A stretch of DNA of 64,000 nucleotides from Streptomyces fulvoviolaceus. Its GTDB lineage: Bacteria > Actinomycetota > Actinomycetes > Streptomycetales > Streptomycetaceae. Below, piece after piece: positions 19,891-28,596 of this stretch. The notes beneath the pieces were generated by a model. That model made no database searches. It saw only the letters and a list, made by a program, of their open reading frames with translations, and was not told where the DNA came from. Position 1 is the stretch's first letter. Every line of letters begins with the position of its first letter. The stretch covers positions 1 through 64,000 of the forward strand of contig NZ_JOEY01000005.1 of the NCBI RefSeq assembly GCF_000718165.1, in the 5' to 3' direction. A program made the position numbers and the translations under genes.

Positions 19891-21576
19891 CTACGGCAAC
19901 AGGAGCAGCGCCGCGGTCCAGGCCACGGCACCGAGGACTCCCAGCGGCCACAGCAACCGCCGCCGCTCCCCCTCGCCGCTCACCCCGAGCGGCCGGACAG
20001 CCGGGTCCTTCCACATCGCCGCGATCTCGGCGGCCGCCAGCTCATAGGGATGGATGAGCCCCGTCCGCCGCTCCAGCCACGGCCACCGGAAGCCGGTCAC
20101 CGACCACTCGTCGAACGAGGCCCGCCGGCTGTCGACCTTCAACTCGGTGCCCTTGCACTCGACGACCCGGATGTGGTCCCAGGCGATGTGCTGGGTGCGG
20201 CGCCAGCCGTTGAACCACAGCCCCTCGCTGTCGGCGGTGATCCGCCAGGCGACCCAGCGCGGCAGCAACAGGACACCGAGGATCCCGAAGAAGGCGCCCA
20301 CCAGATACCGCCACACGCCCGTCTCGCCCCAGAAGAAGCTGGCGCCCCACACCACGGTCACCGCGGCGCTCAGCCAGTCGGGCCACCCCGCGCGCCACCG
20401 CCGTACGCCCTTCCCGCCCAGCGTGTGCGAAGAACGCTCGGCGACGGCCTCGGCGGCCACGCGGCCCAGTTCCCGGTACTTCGCGTCGCGGGCCGCGAGG
20501 TACTTCTCCGACAGCAGCTCGCGCCGGACGAAGCCGTCGGACAGCGGCCGTACGGGCCCCGTCGACCGTTCGACGACGGGCGGCTCGTCCGGCTCCTCGG
20601 CGGCGCTGACGACCATCAACTCGGCGCCGTCGTAAGGAGCTCCGTACAGGACGGCCTCCCGGAGCGGGCCGGGTTCGTCGTCCGCGATCCGGTCGACGGC
20701 CTCCTCGACTTCCGCGTCGCTCAACTCGTCGTCGGAGTCGTCGGAGTCGTCGGAGTCCTCCTCGCCGTCCTCTCCGTCCTCGACGTCCGTCAGGGAGACG
20801 GTGAACAGGGGCCGCAGCGCCCCCACGTCGTCGGCGGCGAAGACCTCCGTGTCGTTGATCGCGCTCTCGTGCAGCAGCACCCGCAGCACGGGCGCCGGCG
20901 CGCGGCGCAGCGCGAGGGCGCGGCGGCGGCTCAGGAGCCCGGAGAGCAGGATCGTGAGACCGAGCCCGGCGACGAAGAAGCCCGTGGCAGCTGCCGCGTG
21001 GCGGTCGTCGCCGCCGTCGAAGGCACCGGAGAGGGCGGCCAGAGCCGCGCCCGCCGCGAGCACGACGAGCCCGAGTACGACGTAGAACCTGCCGCGCCGG
21101 AGCAGCGCGGCCGCCTCCGGGACCGGAGCGGTCACGCCCCCGGCCGCCGCGAGGGCCGCCTCCCGCTGCCGCTTCCGGGCGCCCAGCCGCAGGGTGGTGC
21201 TCCAGACGCAGCCCACCGCCAGCAGGACACCGCAGGGGGCCACCAGCCAGGACGGCTCCGGGAGCAGTACGACGACCATGACGATCTGCGCCACCGCCGC
21301 GATCCGTACGACCTCGGGCCGCACCAGCAGCCACACCACCAGCAGCGCGAGGAACGCCGCGGCGACGGGCGGCATCCCGGAGACGGCCAGCCCGCAGGCG
21401 GCGAGCAGAGCGAGGAGGGTGACGGCCGCGACGACACGCCCGCGTACCCGTACGGGAACCCAGCGCGGCGGCAGCTCCCGCGTCCAGAGGCCTGGCTGCT
21501 CACCGGCCCAGTGAAGACAGCCGTCGGGTATCGCGGAGGCGGGCAGCCGTCGCGGCTCCCGAAGCGTCGTACTCAT
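19891..21576 (-). CDS. Large membrane protein with PH-like domain
   Basis: The 561-residue protein has several hydrophobic helices near the N-terminus (VAAVTLLALLAACGLAVSG) and another set in the middle, an acidic low-complexity run of Asp/Ser/Glu near residues 275-290, and a C-terminal segment (RITADSEGLWFNGWRRTQHI, with WDHIRVVECKG) typical of bacterial PH domains (bPH). Function is unknown. It lies seven bases from the end of the convergent mannosyltransferase and is followed upstream by another PH-domain membrane gene on the same strand, so they may be related in role. Confidence 0.7.
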   Translation of the reverse strand: MSTTLREPRRLPASAIPDGCLHWAGEQPGLWTRELPPRWVPVRVRGRVVAAVTLLALLAACGLAVSGMPPVAAAFLALLVVWLLVRPEVVRIAAVAQIVMVVVLLPEPSWLVAPCGVLLAVGCVWSTTLRLGARKRQREAALAAAGGVTAPVPEAAALLRRGRFYVVLGLVVLAAGAALAALSGAFDGGDDRHAAAATGFFVAGLGLTILLSGLLSRRRALALRRAPAPVLRVLLHESAINDTEVFAADDVGALRPLFTVSLTDVEDGEDGEEDSDDSDDSDDELSDAEVEEAVDRIADDEPGPLREAVLYGAPYDGAELMVVSAAEEPDEPPVVERSTGPVRPLSDGFVRRELLSEKYLAARDAKYRELGRVAAEAVAERSSHTLGGKGVRRWRAGWPDWLSAAVTVVWGASFFWGETGVWRYLVGAFFGILGVLLLPRWVAWRITADSEGLWFNGWRRTQHIAWDHIRVVECKGTELKVDSRRASFDEWSVTGFRWPWLERRTGLIHPYELAAAEIAAMWKDPAVRPLGVSGEGERRRLLWPLGVLGAVAWTAALLLLP

Positions 21577-21704
21577 GGATTCCCAGACACTCGGACCACA
21601 AAGGTGGTTGCGGTCCTCGGTTCCGTGTCCGGGTGGGGGGCTGCCGTTACGGCCGAGGTGAGGGCCGCATCATGCCGGGCGAAGCTGTGAAAGGCGAGGG
21701 CCGG

Positions 21705-22385
21705 TCAGCCCACCGCGAGCAGCACCGCCAGCAGCACCGCTCCGGCCACCGCGGGCGCCGCGACCTCGTACGCCCAGCGCACGGTCACCTCGCCCTGGGA
21801 CGTCTCCGCCTTCGTGCGCATCTCCAGCAGCTCGCGCAGGTCGTCCATGATCCGGTCGGCCTCGGCGCGGGTGGGTCCGGCGTCGGGCACCGGCGTCCGC
21901 CCGCCGAACGTGTCGCCGCGCATCCCGCCGAACCCCCCGAACATGCCCCCGGGCGCCCGCCCGCGACCGCCGCCCGCGCTCTGCCTCGCCTGCTGGCGGG
22001 CCGCCTTCTTCCGTCCCCGCAGGGACACCGGAATGGCCCAGAGCTGGTACTTGGTTCCGGACTTGGCGAGCACCTCGTTCGAGTAGCCGGAGCGCAGCGT
22101 CTCGGTCTCGCCCCAGGGCAGGGTGATCACCCGGAACGGGTTGCGGATGCGCAGGCGGTCGTTGTTCGCGAAGACGGCGGGGCGCAGGGTGAAGGCGACC
22201 ACCAGCGGCACGACGAAGATCATCGTGGCGAGCGCGAGCCACGGTGTGTTGCCCGTCCCCGAGATCACCGCGTCGATGCCGAGCCAGCCGATGATGACCA
22301 GCAGCAGAAAGCCGCCGATCATGCCCGCGGGCGACCGGTAGATCCGGTCCTTGGACTCGGGTGACTGGTGATCCTGGGTCGTCAT
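21705..22385 (-). CDS. PH domain-containing membrane protein
   Basis: The 226-residue protein has an N-terminal pair of helices (MIGGFLLLVIIGWLGIDAVI and a second nearby), followed by a bPH_6-type domain: RPAVFANNDRLRIRNPFRVI, then LPWGETETLRSG and TKYQLWAIPVSLRGRK. A basic, glycine-rich linker follows, and a last hydrophobic helix ends the protein. Many actinobacteria carry this family without a known function. ATG start at 22385. It is divergent from deoC. Confidence 0.75.
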   Translation of the reverse strand: MTTQDHQSPESKDRIYRSPAGMIGGFLLLVIIGWLGIDAVISGTGNTPWLALATMIFVVPLVVAFTLRPAVFANNDRLRIRNPFRVITLPWGETETLRSGYSNEVLAKSGTKYQLWAIPVSLRGRKKAARQQARQSAGGGRGRAPGGMFGGFGGMRGDTFGGRTPVPDAGPTRAEADRIMDDLRELLEMRTKAETSQGEVTVRWAYEVAAPAVAGAVLLAVLLAVG

Positions 22386-22474
22386 GGCCCCGATTGTGCC
22401 GCACGCGTTTGGTGCTCAGCCGATCGCCCAGGCGCCGTAGGGGTGTGCGGGTGCGGGTGCGGGCACGTCGTGGT

Positions 22475-22527
22475 TGCTCGCGCCCCGCGGCGGAGCCGCT
22501 GATGTCACGGCCCCGCGCCCCTTCAGG
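22475..22527 (+). repeat. Short dispersed intergenic repeat (GCGGAGCCGC family)
   Basis: TTGCTCGCGCCCCGCGGCGG continues into AGCCGCTGATGTCACGGCCC and CGCGCCCCTTCAG. It is almost the same as the copy near 3139, including the GATGTC spacer. It lies upstream of deoC and ends about 55 bases before its operator. Confidence 0.7.
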
Positions 22528-22580
22528 TGGGCCGCCGTACCCTTTGTCCAGAGGAACCGTTCCGTCGGGGTGTACAGCCG

Positions 22581-22592
22581 CTACGCGCGTAG
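22581..22592. promoter_or_regulatory. Nucleoside-regulon operator CTACGCGCGTAG (deoC)
   Basis: The palindrome is perfect and ends one base before a -10-like TATGCT (22594-22599), which is itself six bases from the GTG start. Occupancy would block the promoter directly. Confidence 0.82.
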
Positions 22593-22605
22593 ATATGCTC
22601 GGCTG

Positions 22606-23571
22606 GTGACCATGCCCACCACTGCATCTCCCGCACACTCGCTTACGGACGTCGCCGCGTCCGACAGCACGCTGCGCCGCTTCCTCCACGGACTGCCCGG
22701 CGTGGACGCGGTCGGCCTGGAGGCGCGCGCCGCCTCGCTCGGCACCCGTTCCATCAAGACCACCGCGAAGGCGTACGCCATCGACCTCGCCATCTCGATG
22801 GTCGACCTGACGACGCTGGAAGGCGCGGACACCCCGGGCAAGGTCCGGGCGCTCGGCGCCAAGGCGGTCCGCCCCGATCCGACCGACCGTACGACCCCCG
22901 CCACGGCCGCGGTCTGCGTCTACCCGGACATGGTGACCGTGGCCAAGGAGGCCGTCGCCGGTTCCGGCGTCAAGGTCGCCTCCGTCGCCACCGCCTTCCC
23001 GGCCGGCCGCGCCGCCCTCGACGTCAAGCTGGCCGACGTGCGTGACGCCGTCGCCGCGGGCGCCGACGAGGTCGACATGGTCATCGACCGCGGGGCGTTC
23101 CTCGCGGGCCACTACATGAAGGTGTACGACGAGATCGTCGCCGTCCGCGAGACCTGCGGGACCTCCGCCCGTCTGAAGGTCATCTTCGAGACCGGCGAGC
23201 TGTCGACGTACGACAACATCCGCCGCGCGAGCTGGCTCGGCATGCTGGCCGGCGCGGACTTCATCAAGACGTCGACCGGCAAGGTCGCCGTCAACGCGAC
23301 CCCCCCGAACACCCTGTTGATGCTGGAAGCCGTACGCGACTTCCGCGCGCAGACCGGCATCCAGGTCGGCGTGAAGCCCGCAGGTGGCATCAGGACGACC
23401 AAGGACGCCATCAAGTTTCTCGTACTGGTCAACGAGACCGTCGGCGAGGACTGGCTGGACAACCACTGGTTCCGCTTCGGCGCCTCCTCGCTCCTGAACG
23501 ACCTGCTGATGCAGCGTCAGAAGCTGGCCACCGGCCGCTACTCCGGCCCCGACTACGTGACGGTGGACTGA
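22606..23571 (+). CDS. deoC: Deoxyribose-phosphate aldolase
   Basis: The 321-residue class I aldolase cleaves 2-deoxyribose-5-phosphate into glyceraldehyde-3-phosphate and acetaldehyde. The Schiff-base lysine lies in GADFIKTSTGK (about residue 225), and the second catalytic lysine in VGVKPAGGIRT. EVDMVIDRGAFLAG is also conserved. An extra ~60 N-terminal residues relative to E. coli DeoC is usual for this larger class. The GTG at 22606 fits a leaderless message; an ATG two codons later is an alternative. Five bases separate it from the aldehyde dehydrogenase gene, whose product can remove the acetaldehyde. Confidence 0.93.
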   Translation: MTMPTTASPAHSLTDVAASDSTLRRFLHGLPGVDAVGLEARAASLGTRSIKTTAKAYAIDLAISMVDLTTLEGADTPGKVRALGAKAVRPDPTDRTTPATAAVCVYPDMVTVAKEAVAGSGVKVASVATAFPAGRAALDVKLADVRDAVAAGADEVDMVIDRGAFLAGHYMKVYDEIVAVRETCGTSARLKVIFETGELSTYDNIRRASWLGMLAGADFIKTSTGKVAVNATPPNTLLMLEAVRDFRAQTGIQVGVKPAGGIRTTKDAIKFLVLVNETVGEDWLDNHWFRFGASSLLNDLLMQRQKLATGRYSGPDYVTVD

Positions 23572-23576
23572 TCACC

Positions 23577-25019
23577 ATGGCATCTGCATCCGCATTCGAG
23601 TACGCACCCGCACCCGAGTCCCGCTCGGTCGTCGACATCGCGCCCTCCCACGGCCTGTTCATCGACGGAGAGTTCACCGAGGCGGCGGACGGCAAGGTCT
23701 TCAAGGCCGTCTCGCCGTCCACCGAGGAGGTCCTCTCCGAGATCGCCCAGGCCGGCGAGGCGGACGTGGACCGAGCGGTCAAGGCCGCCCGCAAGGCCTT
23801 CGAGAAGTGGTCGGCGCTGCCCGGCTCCGAGCGCGCCAAGTACCTGTTCCGCATCGCCCGGATCATCCAGGAGCGCAGCCGCGAGCTCGCCGTACTGGAG
23901 ACCCTGGACAACGGAAAGCCGATCAAGGAGACGCGCGACGCCGATCTCCCCCTGGTCGCCGCGCACTTCTTCTACTACGCGGGCTGGGCCGACAAGCTCG
24001 ACCACGCCGGCTTCGGCGCCAACCCCAGGCCCCTCGGCGTGGCCGGCCAGGTCATCCCGTGGAACTTCCCGCTCCTGATGCTGGCGTGGAAGATCGCCCC
24101 GGCGCTGGCGACGGGCAACACGGTGGTGCTGAAGCCCGCCGAGACGACCCCGCTCTCCGCGCTCTTCTTCGCGGACATCTGCCGCCAGGCGGGCCTCCCC
24201 AAGGGCGTCGTCAACATCCTTCCGGGATACGGCGACACGGGCGCCGCGCTCATCGCGCACCCGGACGTCAACAAGGTGGCCTTCACCGGCTCCACGGCCG
24301 TCGGCAAGGAGATCGCCCGCACGGTCGCCGGCACCCGCAAGAAGCTCACCCTCGAGCTGGGCGGCAAGGGCGCGAACATCGTCTTCGACGACGCCCCGAT
24401 CGACCAGGCCGTCGAGGGCATCGTGAGCGGCATCTTCTTCAACCAGGGCCAGGTCTGCTGCGCGGGCAGCCGCCTCCTGGTCCAGGAGTCGATCCAGGAC
24501 GAGCTGCTGGAGTCGTTGAAGCGTCGCCTGTCGACCCTCCGCCTCGGCGACCCGCTGGACAAGAACACGGACATCGGCGCGATCAACTCCGCCGAGCAGC
24601 TGGCCCGGATCACCGCGCTCACCGAGCAGGGTGAGGCGGAGGGCGCCGAGCGCTGGTCCCCGGCGTGCGAACTCCCGTCCTCCGGCTACTGGTTCGCCCC
24701 GACGCTCTTCACGAACGTCACCCAGGCGCACACCATCGCCCGCGACGAGATCTTCGGCCCGGTGCTGTCCGTCCTCAGCTTCCGCACCCCGGACGAGGCC
24801 GTCGCCAAGGCCAACAACAGCCAGTACGGCCTGTCGGCGGGCATCTGGACGGAGAAGGGGTCGAGGATCCTCGCCGTCGCAGGCAAGCTCCGCGCAGGCG
24901 TCATCTGGTCCAACACGTTCAACAAGTTCGACCCCACCTCGCCGTTCGGCGGCTACAAGGAGTCGGGCTTCGGCCGCGAGGGCGGCCGCCACGGCCTGGA
25001 GGCGTACCTCGATGTCTGA
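23577..25019 (+). CDS. Aldehyde dehydrogenase (NAD-dependent)
   Basis: The 480-residue enzyme is of full family length. The catalytic cysteine lies in FFNQGQVCCAGSR (about residue 295) and the general-base glutamate in TLELGGKGANIVF (about residue 260). IPWNFPLLMLAWKIAPALA and FTGSTAVGKEIA mark the NAD-binding domain. It oxidises an aldehyde to an acid; being second in a deoC operon, acetaldehyde from deoxyribose breakdown is the likely substrate (inference). It overlaps the next gene by eight bases, which suggests coupled translation. Confidence 0.92.
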   Translation: MASASAFEYAPAPESRSVVDIAPSHGLFIDGEFTEAADGKVFKAVSPSTEEVLSEIAQAGEADVDRAVKAARKAFEKWSALPGSERAKYLFRIARIIQERSRELAVLETLDNGKPIKETRDADLPLVAAHFFYYAGWADKLDHAGFGANPRPLGVAGQVIPWNFPLLMLAWKIAPALATGNTVVLKPAETTPLSALFFADICRQAGLPKGVVNILPGYGDTGAALIAHPDVNKVAFTGSTAVGKEIARTVAGTRKKLTLELGGKGANIVFDDAPIDQAVEGIVSGIFFNQGQVCCAGSRLLVQESIQDELLESLKRRLSTLRLGDPLDKNTDIGAINSAEQLARITALTEQGEAEGAERWSPACELPSSGYWFAPTLFTNVTQAHTIARDEIFGPVLSVLSFRTPDEAVAKANNSQYGLSAGIWTEKGSRILAVAGKLRAGVIWSNTFNKFDPTSPFGGYKESGFGREGGRHGLEAYLDV

Positions 25020-25920
25020 AAAGTCCGAGCAGCAGCGACTCAGCGTCTTCAAGACCTACAAGCTGTACGTCGGCGGGAAGTTCCCGCGTTCCGAGAGCGG
25101 CCGGGTGTACGAGGTGACGGACTCGAAGGACAAGTGGCTGGCGAACGCGCCGCTCTCCTCCCGCAAGGACGCCCGTGACGCCGTGGTGGCGGCCCGCAAG
25201 GCGTTCGGCGGCTGGTCCGGCGCGACGGCGTACAACCGGGGCCAGATCCTCTACCGCGTCGCGGAGATGCTGGAGGGCCGCCGCGAACAGTTCACGCGCG
25301 AAGTGGCCGACGCCGAGGGCCTGTCCAAGTCGAAGGCCACGGCGGTCGTGGACGCCACGATCGACCGCTGGGTCTGGTACGCGGGCTGGACCGACAAGAT
25401 CGCCCAGGTGGTCGGCGGCGGCAACCCGGTCGCGGGCCCGTTCTTCAACCTCTCCTCCCCCGAGCCGACAGGCGTGGTGGCCGTGCTGGCCCCGCAGGAG
25501 TCGTCCTTCCTGGGCCTCGTCTCGGTCCTCGCCCCGGTGATCGCGACCGGCAACACGGCGATCGTCATCGCGAGCGAGAAGTCCCCGCTCCCGGCCCTGT
25601 CCCTGGGCGAGGTCCTGGCGACCTCGGACGTCCCGGGCGGTGTCGTCAACGTCCTCTCCGGCCGTACGGCGGAGATCGCGACGCCCCTGGCCTCCCACCA
25701 GGACGTCAACGCGATCGACCTGGCCGGCGCGGACGACGTGCTGGCGAAGGAACTGGAGATCGCGGCGGCGGACAACCTGAAGCGCGTTCTCCGTCCACAG
25801 CCTGTGGACAACGTCGACTGGTCGACGACTCCCGGCCTCGACCGCATGACGGCGTTCCTGGAGACGAAAACGGTCTGGCACCCGACGGGTTCGCTGGGAG
25901 CGTCGGGTTCGGCGTACTGA
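25012..25920 (+). CDS. Short aldehyde dehydrogenase paralogue lacking the catalytic domain
   Basis: The 302-residue protein aligns with the N-terminal NAD-binding part of aldehyde dehydrogenases: KDARDAVVAARKAFGGWSGA, GQILYRVAEMLEGRR, and an equivalent of the cofactor loop in GVVAVLAPQESSFLGLVSV. It ends where the catalytic domain should begin, so the catalytic cysteine and the GQxC motif are absent. The frame is clean, the codon use matches its neighbour, and the start overlaps the previous gene as ATGTCTGA, so this looks like a deliberate partner and not a decayed copy. A structural or regulatory role in a hetero-oligomer is possible. Confidence 0.85.
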   Translation: MSEKSEQQRLSVFKTYKLYVGGKFPRSESGRVYEVTDSKDKWLANAPLSSRKDARDAVVAARKAFGGWSGATAYNRGQILYRVAEMLEGRREQFTREVADAEGLSKSKATAVVDATIDRWVWYAGWTDKIAQVVGGGNPVAGPFFNLSSPEPTGVVAVLAPQESSFLGLVSVLAPVIATGNTAIVIASEKSPLPALSLGEVLATSDVPGGVVNVLSGRTAEIATPLASHQDVNAIDLAGADDVLAKELEIAAADNLKRVLRPQPVDNVDWSTTPGLDRMTAFLETKTVWHPTGSLGASGSAY

Positions 25921-25946
25921 GGACAGCGGCCGCAGGCCGCGTCTTC

Positions 25947-25977
25947 AGGGGCGCGGGGAACTGCGCGACCAGCCACG
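25947..25977 (-). repeat. Short intergenic repeat, variant B
   Basis: AGGGGCGCGGGGAACTGCGC continues into GACCAGCCACGG. Its reverse complement matches the segment at 40166-40198. It shares both ends with the GCGGAGCCGC family but has AGTTCCCC in place of the central palindrome. Confidence 0.6.
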
Positions 25978-26028
25978 GCGAACCCGCACACGGCAACGGT
26001 CAGCAGTTCCCCGAACAGCCCCCGCACC

Positions 26029-26424
26029 TCAACCCCCCACCACCCCCAGCGCCTGCCCCACAACCGGAATGCTCCCGATCGACTGCGCCTGCGCGACGGG
26101 CCCGGTCAGCATCTGCGAAGCAACCGGCTGGAAGTCGGCGAGCTGCGTGCCGACGCCGTTGTCGAGGGGGTCCACACCCGTCCCGGCGAGCGGGTTCGGC
26201 TTGAGCCCGGCGACCGGCCCGGTGACGTAGCCGACCGTGGTGGTGAGGCCCTGGAGACCGGCCTGCGGGTCGATCTTGCCCAGCGAGGTCGGCCGGGTGC
26301 GCATCACATCGACGACCGGTTCCGTGTCCGCGGCGGCCATCCCTGCGCCTGCGCCGAGTGCCACTCCCGCGGTCGCGAGGGCGACCAACGCGCGCTGGGC
26401 GGTCGGGTTCTCGTGTCGGGCCAT
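26029..26424 (-). CDS. Small secreted protein of unknown function
   Basis: The 131-residue product has a Sec signal peptide (ALVALATAGVALGAGAGMAA followed by ADTEP). The mature part is rich in Gly, Pro, Leu and Val, with PVAGLKPNPLAGTGVDPL and ending LGVVGG. I start at the ATG at 26424 because GAAGGTGG lies eight bases upstream; an ATG seven codons earlier has no ribosome site. A protein of similar design is encoded at 32606-32959. I do not recognise a function; a cell-wall or aerial-growth role would be a guess. Confidence 0.65.
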   Translation of the reverse strand: MARHENPTAQRALVALATAGVALGAGAGMAAADTEPVVDVMRTRPTSLGKIDPQAGLQGLTTTVGYVTGPVAGLKPNPLAGTGVDPLDNGVGTQLADFQPVASQMLTGPVAQAQSIGSIPVVGQALGVVGG

Positions 26425-26553
26425 CGTTTCTGCCACCTTCTCCATGCGCTGAGTAATCAGGACGACACGAAGGGTAGTTGAGGTGTGACGCGCGCTTCAA
26501 AGCCGACCCGCGGGGTCGTTGAACAGCAGGTGAATGCCTCACACTGGTGTCCC

Positions 26554-27189
26554 GTGAGTTCCCAACCACCCATACCGACGCGAGTCGTGCTGCTCTGCGG
26601 CCCCTCCGGCTCCGGCAAGTCCCTCCTCGCGGCCCGTTCCGGCCTTCCGGTCCTGCGGCTCGACGACTTCTACAAGGAGGGCGCCGACCCGACGCTGCCG
26701 CTGGTGACGGGGAGCTCCGACATCGACTGGGACCACCCGGAGTCGTGGGACGCGGACGTCGCCGTGACGGCGATCGTGGAACTCTGCCGCACAGGCCGTA
26801 CGAAGGTCCCGGTCTACGACATCTCCCTCAGCGCCCGCACCGGCGAGGAGTCGGTCGACGTGGGGCGGACCCCGCTGTTCATCGCGGAGGGCATCTTCGC
26901 CGCCGAGATCGTCACGCGCTGCCAGGAGCTGGGTGTCCTGGCGGACGCCCTGTGTCTGAGCCGCGGCCCGGTGCGGACCTTCCGCCGCCGCTTCCTGCGC
27001 GACCTCAAGGAGGGCCGCAAGTCGGTCCCGTTCCTGCTCCGCCGCGGCTGGCGCCTGATGCGCCTGGAACGCTCGATCATCGCCCGCCAGACCGCGCTGG
27101 GCGCTCACCGCTGCGACAAGGACGAGGCGCTCGGCCGCCTCGCCTCGGCTGCGGCGGGCCGCCGCCCGGCCGCGACTCCGGCGGCCTGA
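26554..27189 (+). CDS. Uridine kinase-like P-loop protein
   Basis: The 211-residue protein has the Walker A motif LLCGPSGSGKSLLA right at the start, followed by LRLDDFYKEGADPTLPLV, which matches the uridine kinase substrate loop, and WDHPESWDADV. FIAEGIFAAEIV and the Arg-rich RTFRRRFLRDLKEGR lid complete the fold. It may phosphorylate uridine or cytidine, a salvage role that would fit the neighbourhood, but ATP-binding uridine-kinase-like proteins of this type are poorly tested. The GTG at 26554 has no ribosome site. It is divergent from the small secreted protein gene. Confidence 0.8.
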   Translation: MSSQPPIPTRVVLLCGPSGSGKSLLAARSGLPVLRLDDFYKEGADPTLPLVTGSSDIDWDHPESWDADVAVTAIVELCRTGRTKVPVYDISLSARTGEESVDVGRTPLFIAEGIFAAEIVTRCQELGVLADALCLSRGPVRTFRRRFLRDLKEGRKSVPFLLRRGWRLMRLERSIIARQTALGAHRCDKDEALGRLASAAAGRRPAATPAA

Positions 27190-27249
27190 ACGATCTCGGC
27201 GCCTTCTCCGTCGTAGGACCGGAAAAGGGTCCCCGCGGAGAGGAATCCC

Positions 27250-27584
27250 ATGACAACTGCCCTTCGGACCGGGCGATGGCTGGTCATGACGGTCGCACTG
27301 CCGACGGCGGCGGCGGATGCACCTCGGACGGCGAGGCCTCGGCCTCCTGCTCGGGCGTGGTGACGTACGAGAACCGCGACCATCCGCCCACCGACAAGGC
27401 CGGCTTCACCGTGGGCGAGCGGCTGGGCACCGCCACGATCGTGGCGTGCGACGACAGCCCGGAGGACGGCGAGGGCCGTCCCGAGGGAAAGACCAGCGCG
27501 TACGCCGTCGAGGGCGCGGACCCCGCCGAGGCCATTGCCGTCGGTGACACGCCCCACGCGGCGAGGCTCATCGAGATGCACTGA
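27250..27584 (+). pseudogene. Putative lipoprotein gene with frameshift in the signal peptide
   Basis: The start is well formed: GAGAGGAATCCC precedes ATG, and the product begins MTTALRTGRWLVMTVALP, a lipoprotein-type signal peptide. The frame then shifts by one base inside a GCGGCGGCGG run. The other frame continues GCTSDGEASASCSGVVTYEN, with the lipobox cysteine, through TDKAGFTVGERLGTATIVAC, to a stop at 27584. Adding one base to the run restores a single ~110-residue lipoprotein. It may be a pseudogene, a slippage-controlled gene or a sequencing error. Function is unknown. Confidence 0.65.
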
Positions 27585-27638
27585 CCGCACACGAAAGCGG
27601 GACTGGACGGACCCCCCGGCCCTCCAGCCCCGCTTCTT

Positions 27639-27702
27639 GGTGCTCCCCCGTTGTGGTGCTTCCCCCCGGTGGTGCTTCCCCCGTGTGGTGCTCCCCCGTT
27701 GG
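27639..27702 (+). repeat. Four tandem 16-bp C-rich repeats
   Basis: Four adjacent units have the pattern GGTGCTYCCCCCGTTGT with small changes. Similar TTCCCCCGTG strings recur within the N-terminal part of sigQ near 28280-28325. The array lies between the convergent lipoprotein and sigQ genes. Confidence 0.8.
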
Positions 27703-27745
27703 TCCCCCCGGACCCCCGTTGGTCCCCCGTACTACCCCCCAACCC

Positions 27746-28489
27746 TCAGGCGACAAGCTCCCCGAAGGCGCTTTCCTCGTCACGGCCGAAGCTGAGGACC
27801 TCGTCCTCGCGCAGCCGGCGGAGCGACCGCCAGATGCTGGACTTCACCGTGCCGACACTGATGTCGAGGATCTCGGCGATCTCCGGGTCCGTGCGGCCCT
27901 CGTAGTAACGGAGGACCAGCATCGTGCGCTGGAGTTCCGGCAGCCGGGCCAGCGCCTGCCACAGGACCGCGCGCAGTTCCGTGCCGCGCATCGCGTCCGT
28001 GTCGCCGGGCGTCTCCGGCAGTTCCTCGGTCGGGTATTCGTTCAGCTTGCGGCGGCGCCACGCGCTGATGTGCAGGTTGGTCATGGTGCGGCGGAGGTAT
28101 CCGCCGACCGCCGCCTTGTCACTGATCCGGTCCCACGCCTTGTACGTCGAGAACAGCGCGCTCTGCAGCAGGTCCTCGGCCTCGAAGCGGTCACCGGTGA
28201 GGTGATAGGCGGTTGCGTACAGGGAGGCGCGGCGCTCCTGGACGTAGGCGGTGAACTCCGCCTCCGACAGGGAACGCCGTTCCCCCGTGCCCTCCCCGTA
28301 CGCTGCTCCCCCGTGCGTTTCCCCCGTGCGAGCGTCAACCACCGTCATGTACGCGGTGTGCTGACGCCCGGTGCCGCGAGCGCACCCCCGCCCGCTCACG
28401 GCACCGGACTTCTCTGAACCCCGGCCCCCGTTCACGTCGTGAAGACGCGTGATCACTGCGCTTGCGCTCGTGCTGTGCAGCGTGTTCAT
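27746..28489 (-). CDS. sigQ: RNA polymerase sigma factor SigQ (ECF-type)
   Basis: The 247-residue protein has sigma region 2 (LYATAYHLTGDRFEAEDLLQ, about residue 90) and region 4 (LPELQRTMLVLRYYEGRTDP then DISVGTVKSSIWRSLRRL). The N-terminal ~75 residues are extra and partly repeat-derived; internal starts exist, such as an ATG at MTVVDARTG. The ATG at 28489 has GGGGGG upstream. It is divergent from afsQ1. In S. coelicolor sigQ occupies the same place and is tied to AfsQ1 control of antibiotic production; that link is established there and inferred here. No anti-sigma gene is adjacent. Confidence 0.9.
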   Translation of the reverse strand: MNTLHSTSASAVITRLHDVNGGRGSEKSGAVSGRGCARGTGRQHTAYMTVVDARTGETHGGAAYGEGTGERRSLSEAEFTAYVQERRASLYATAYHLTGDRFEAEDLLQSALFSTYKAWDRISDKAAVGGYLRRTMTNLHISAWRRRKLNEYPTEELPETPGDTDAMRGTELRAVLWQALARLPELQRTMLVLRYYEGRTDPEIAEILDISVGTVKSSIWRSLRRLREDEVLSFGRDEESAFGELVA

Positions 28490-28596
28490 CTCGCGCCCCC
28501 CGTCGTGGACTTCCGGTGTTCGGCTTGCTCAGGCGGTGTTTCCTTGCCTGTGCCGAAAAGCTTGCCCGGGCCACTTCATGGCCGTGTCCGCCGACT

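Noticed and set aside
24631..25920. Long in-frame extension of the short aldehyde dehydrogenase
   Set aside because: The extra N-terminal part is antiphase to the upstream gene's coding frame. The real start is the ATG at 25012 that overlaps the upstream stop.
27639..27740. Short CRISPR-like array
   Set aside because: The 16-base units are directly adjacent, with no spacers, and there are no cas genes.
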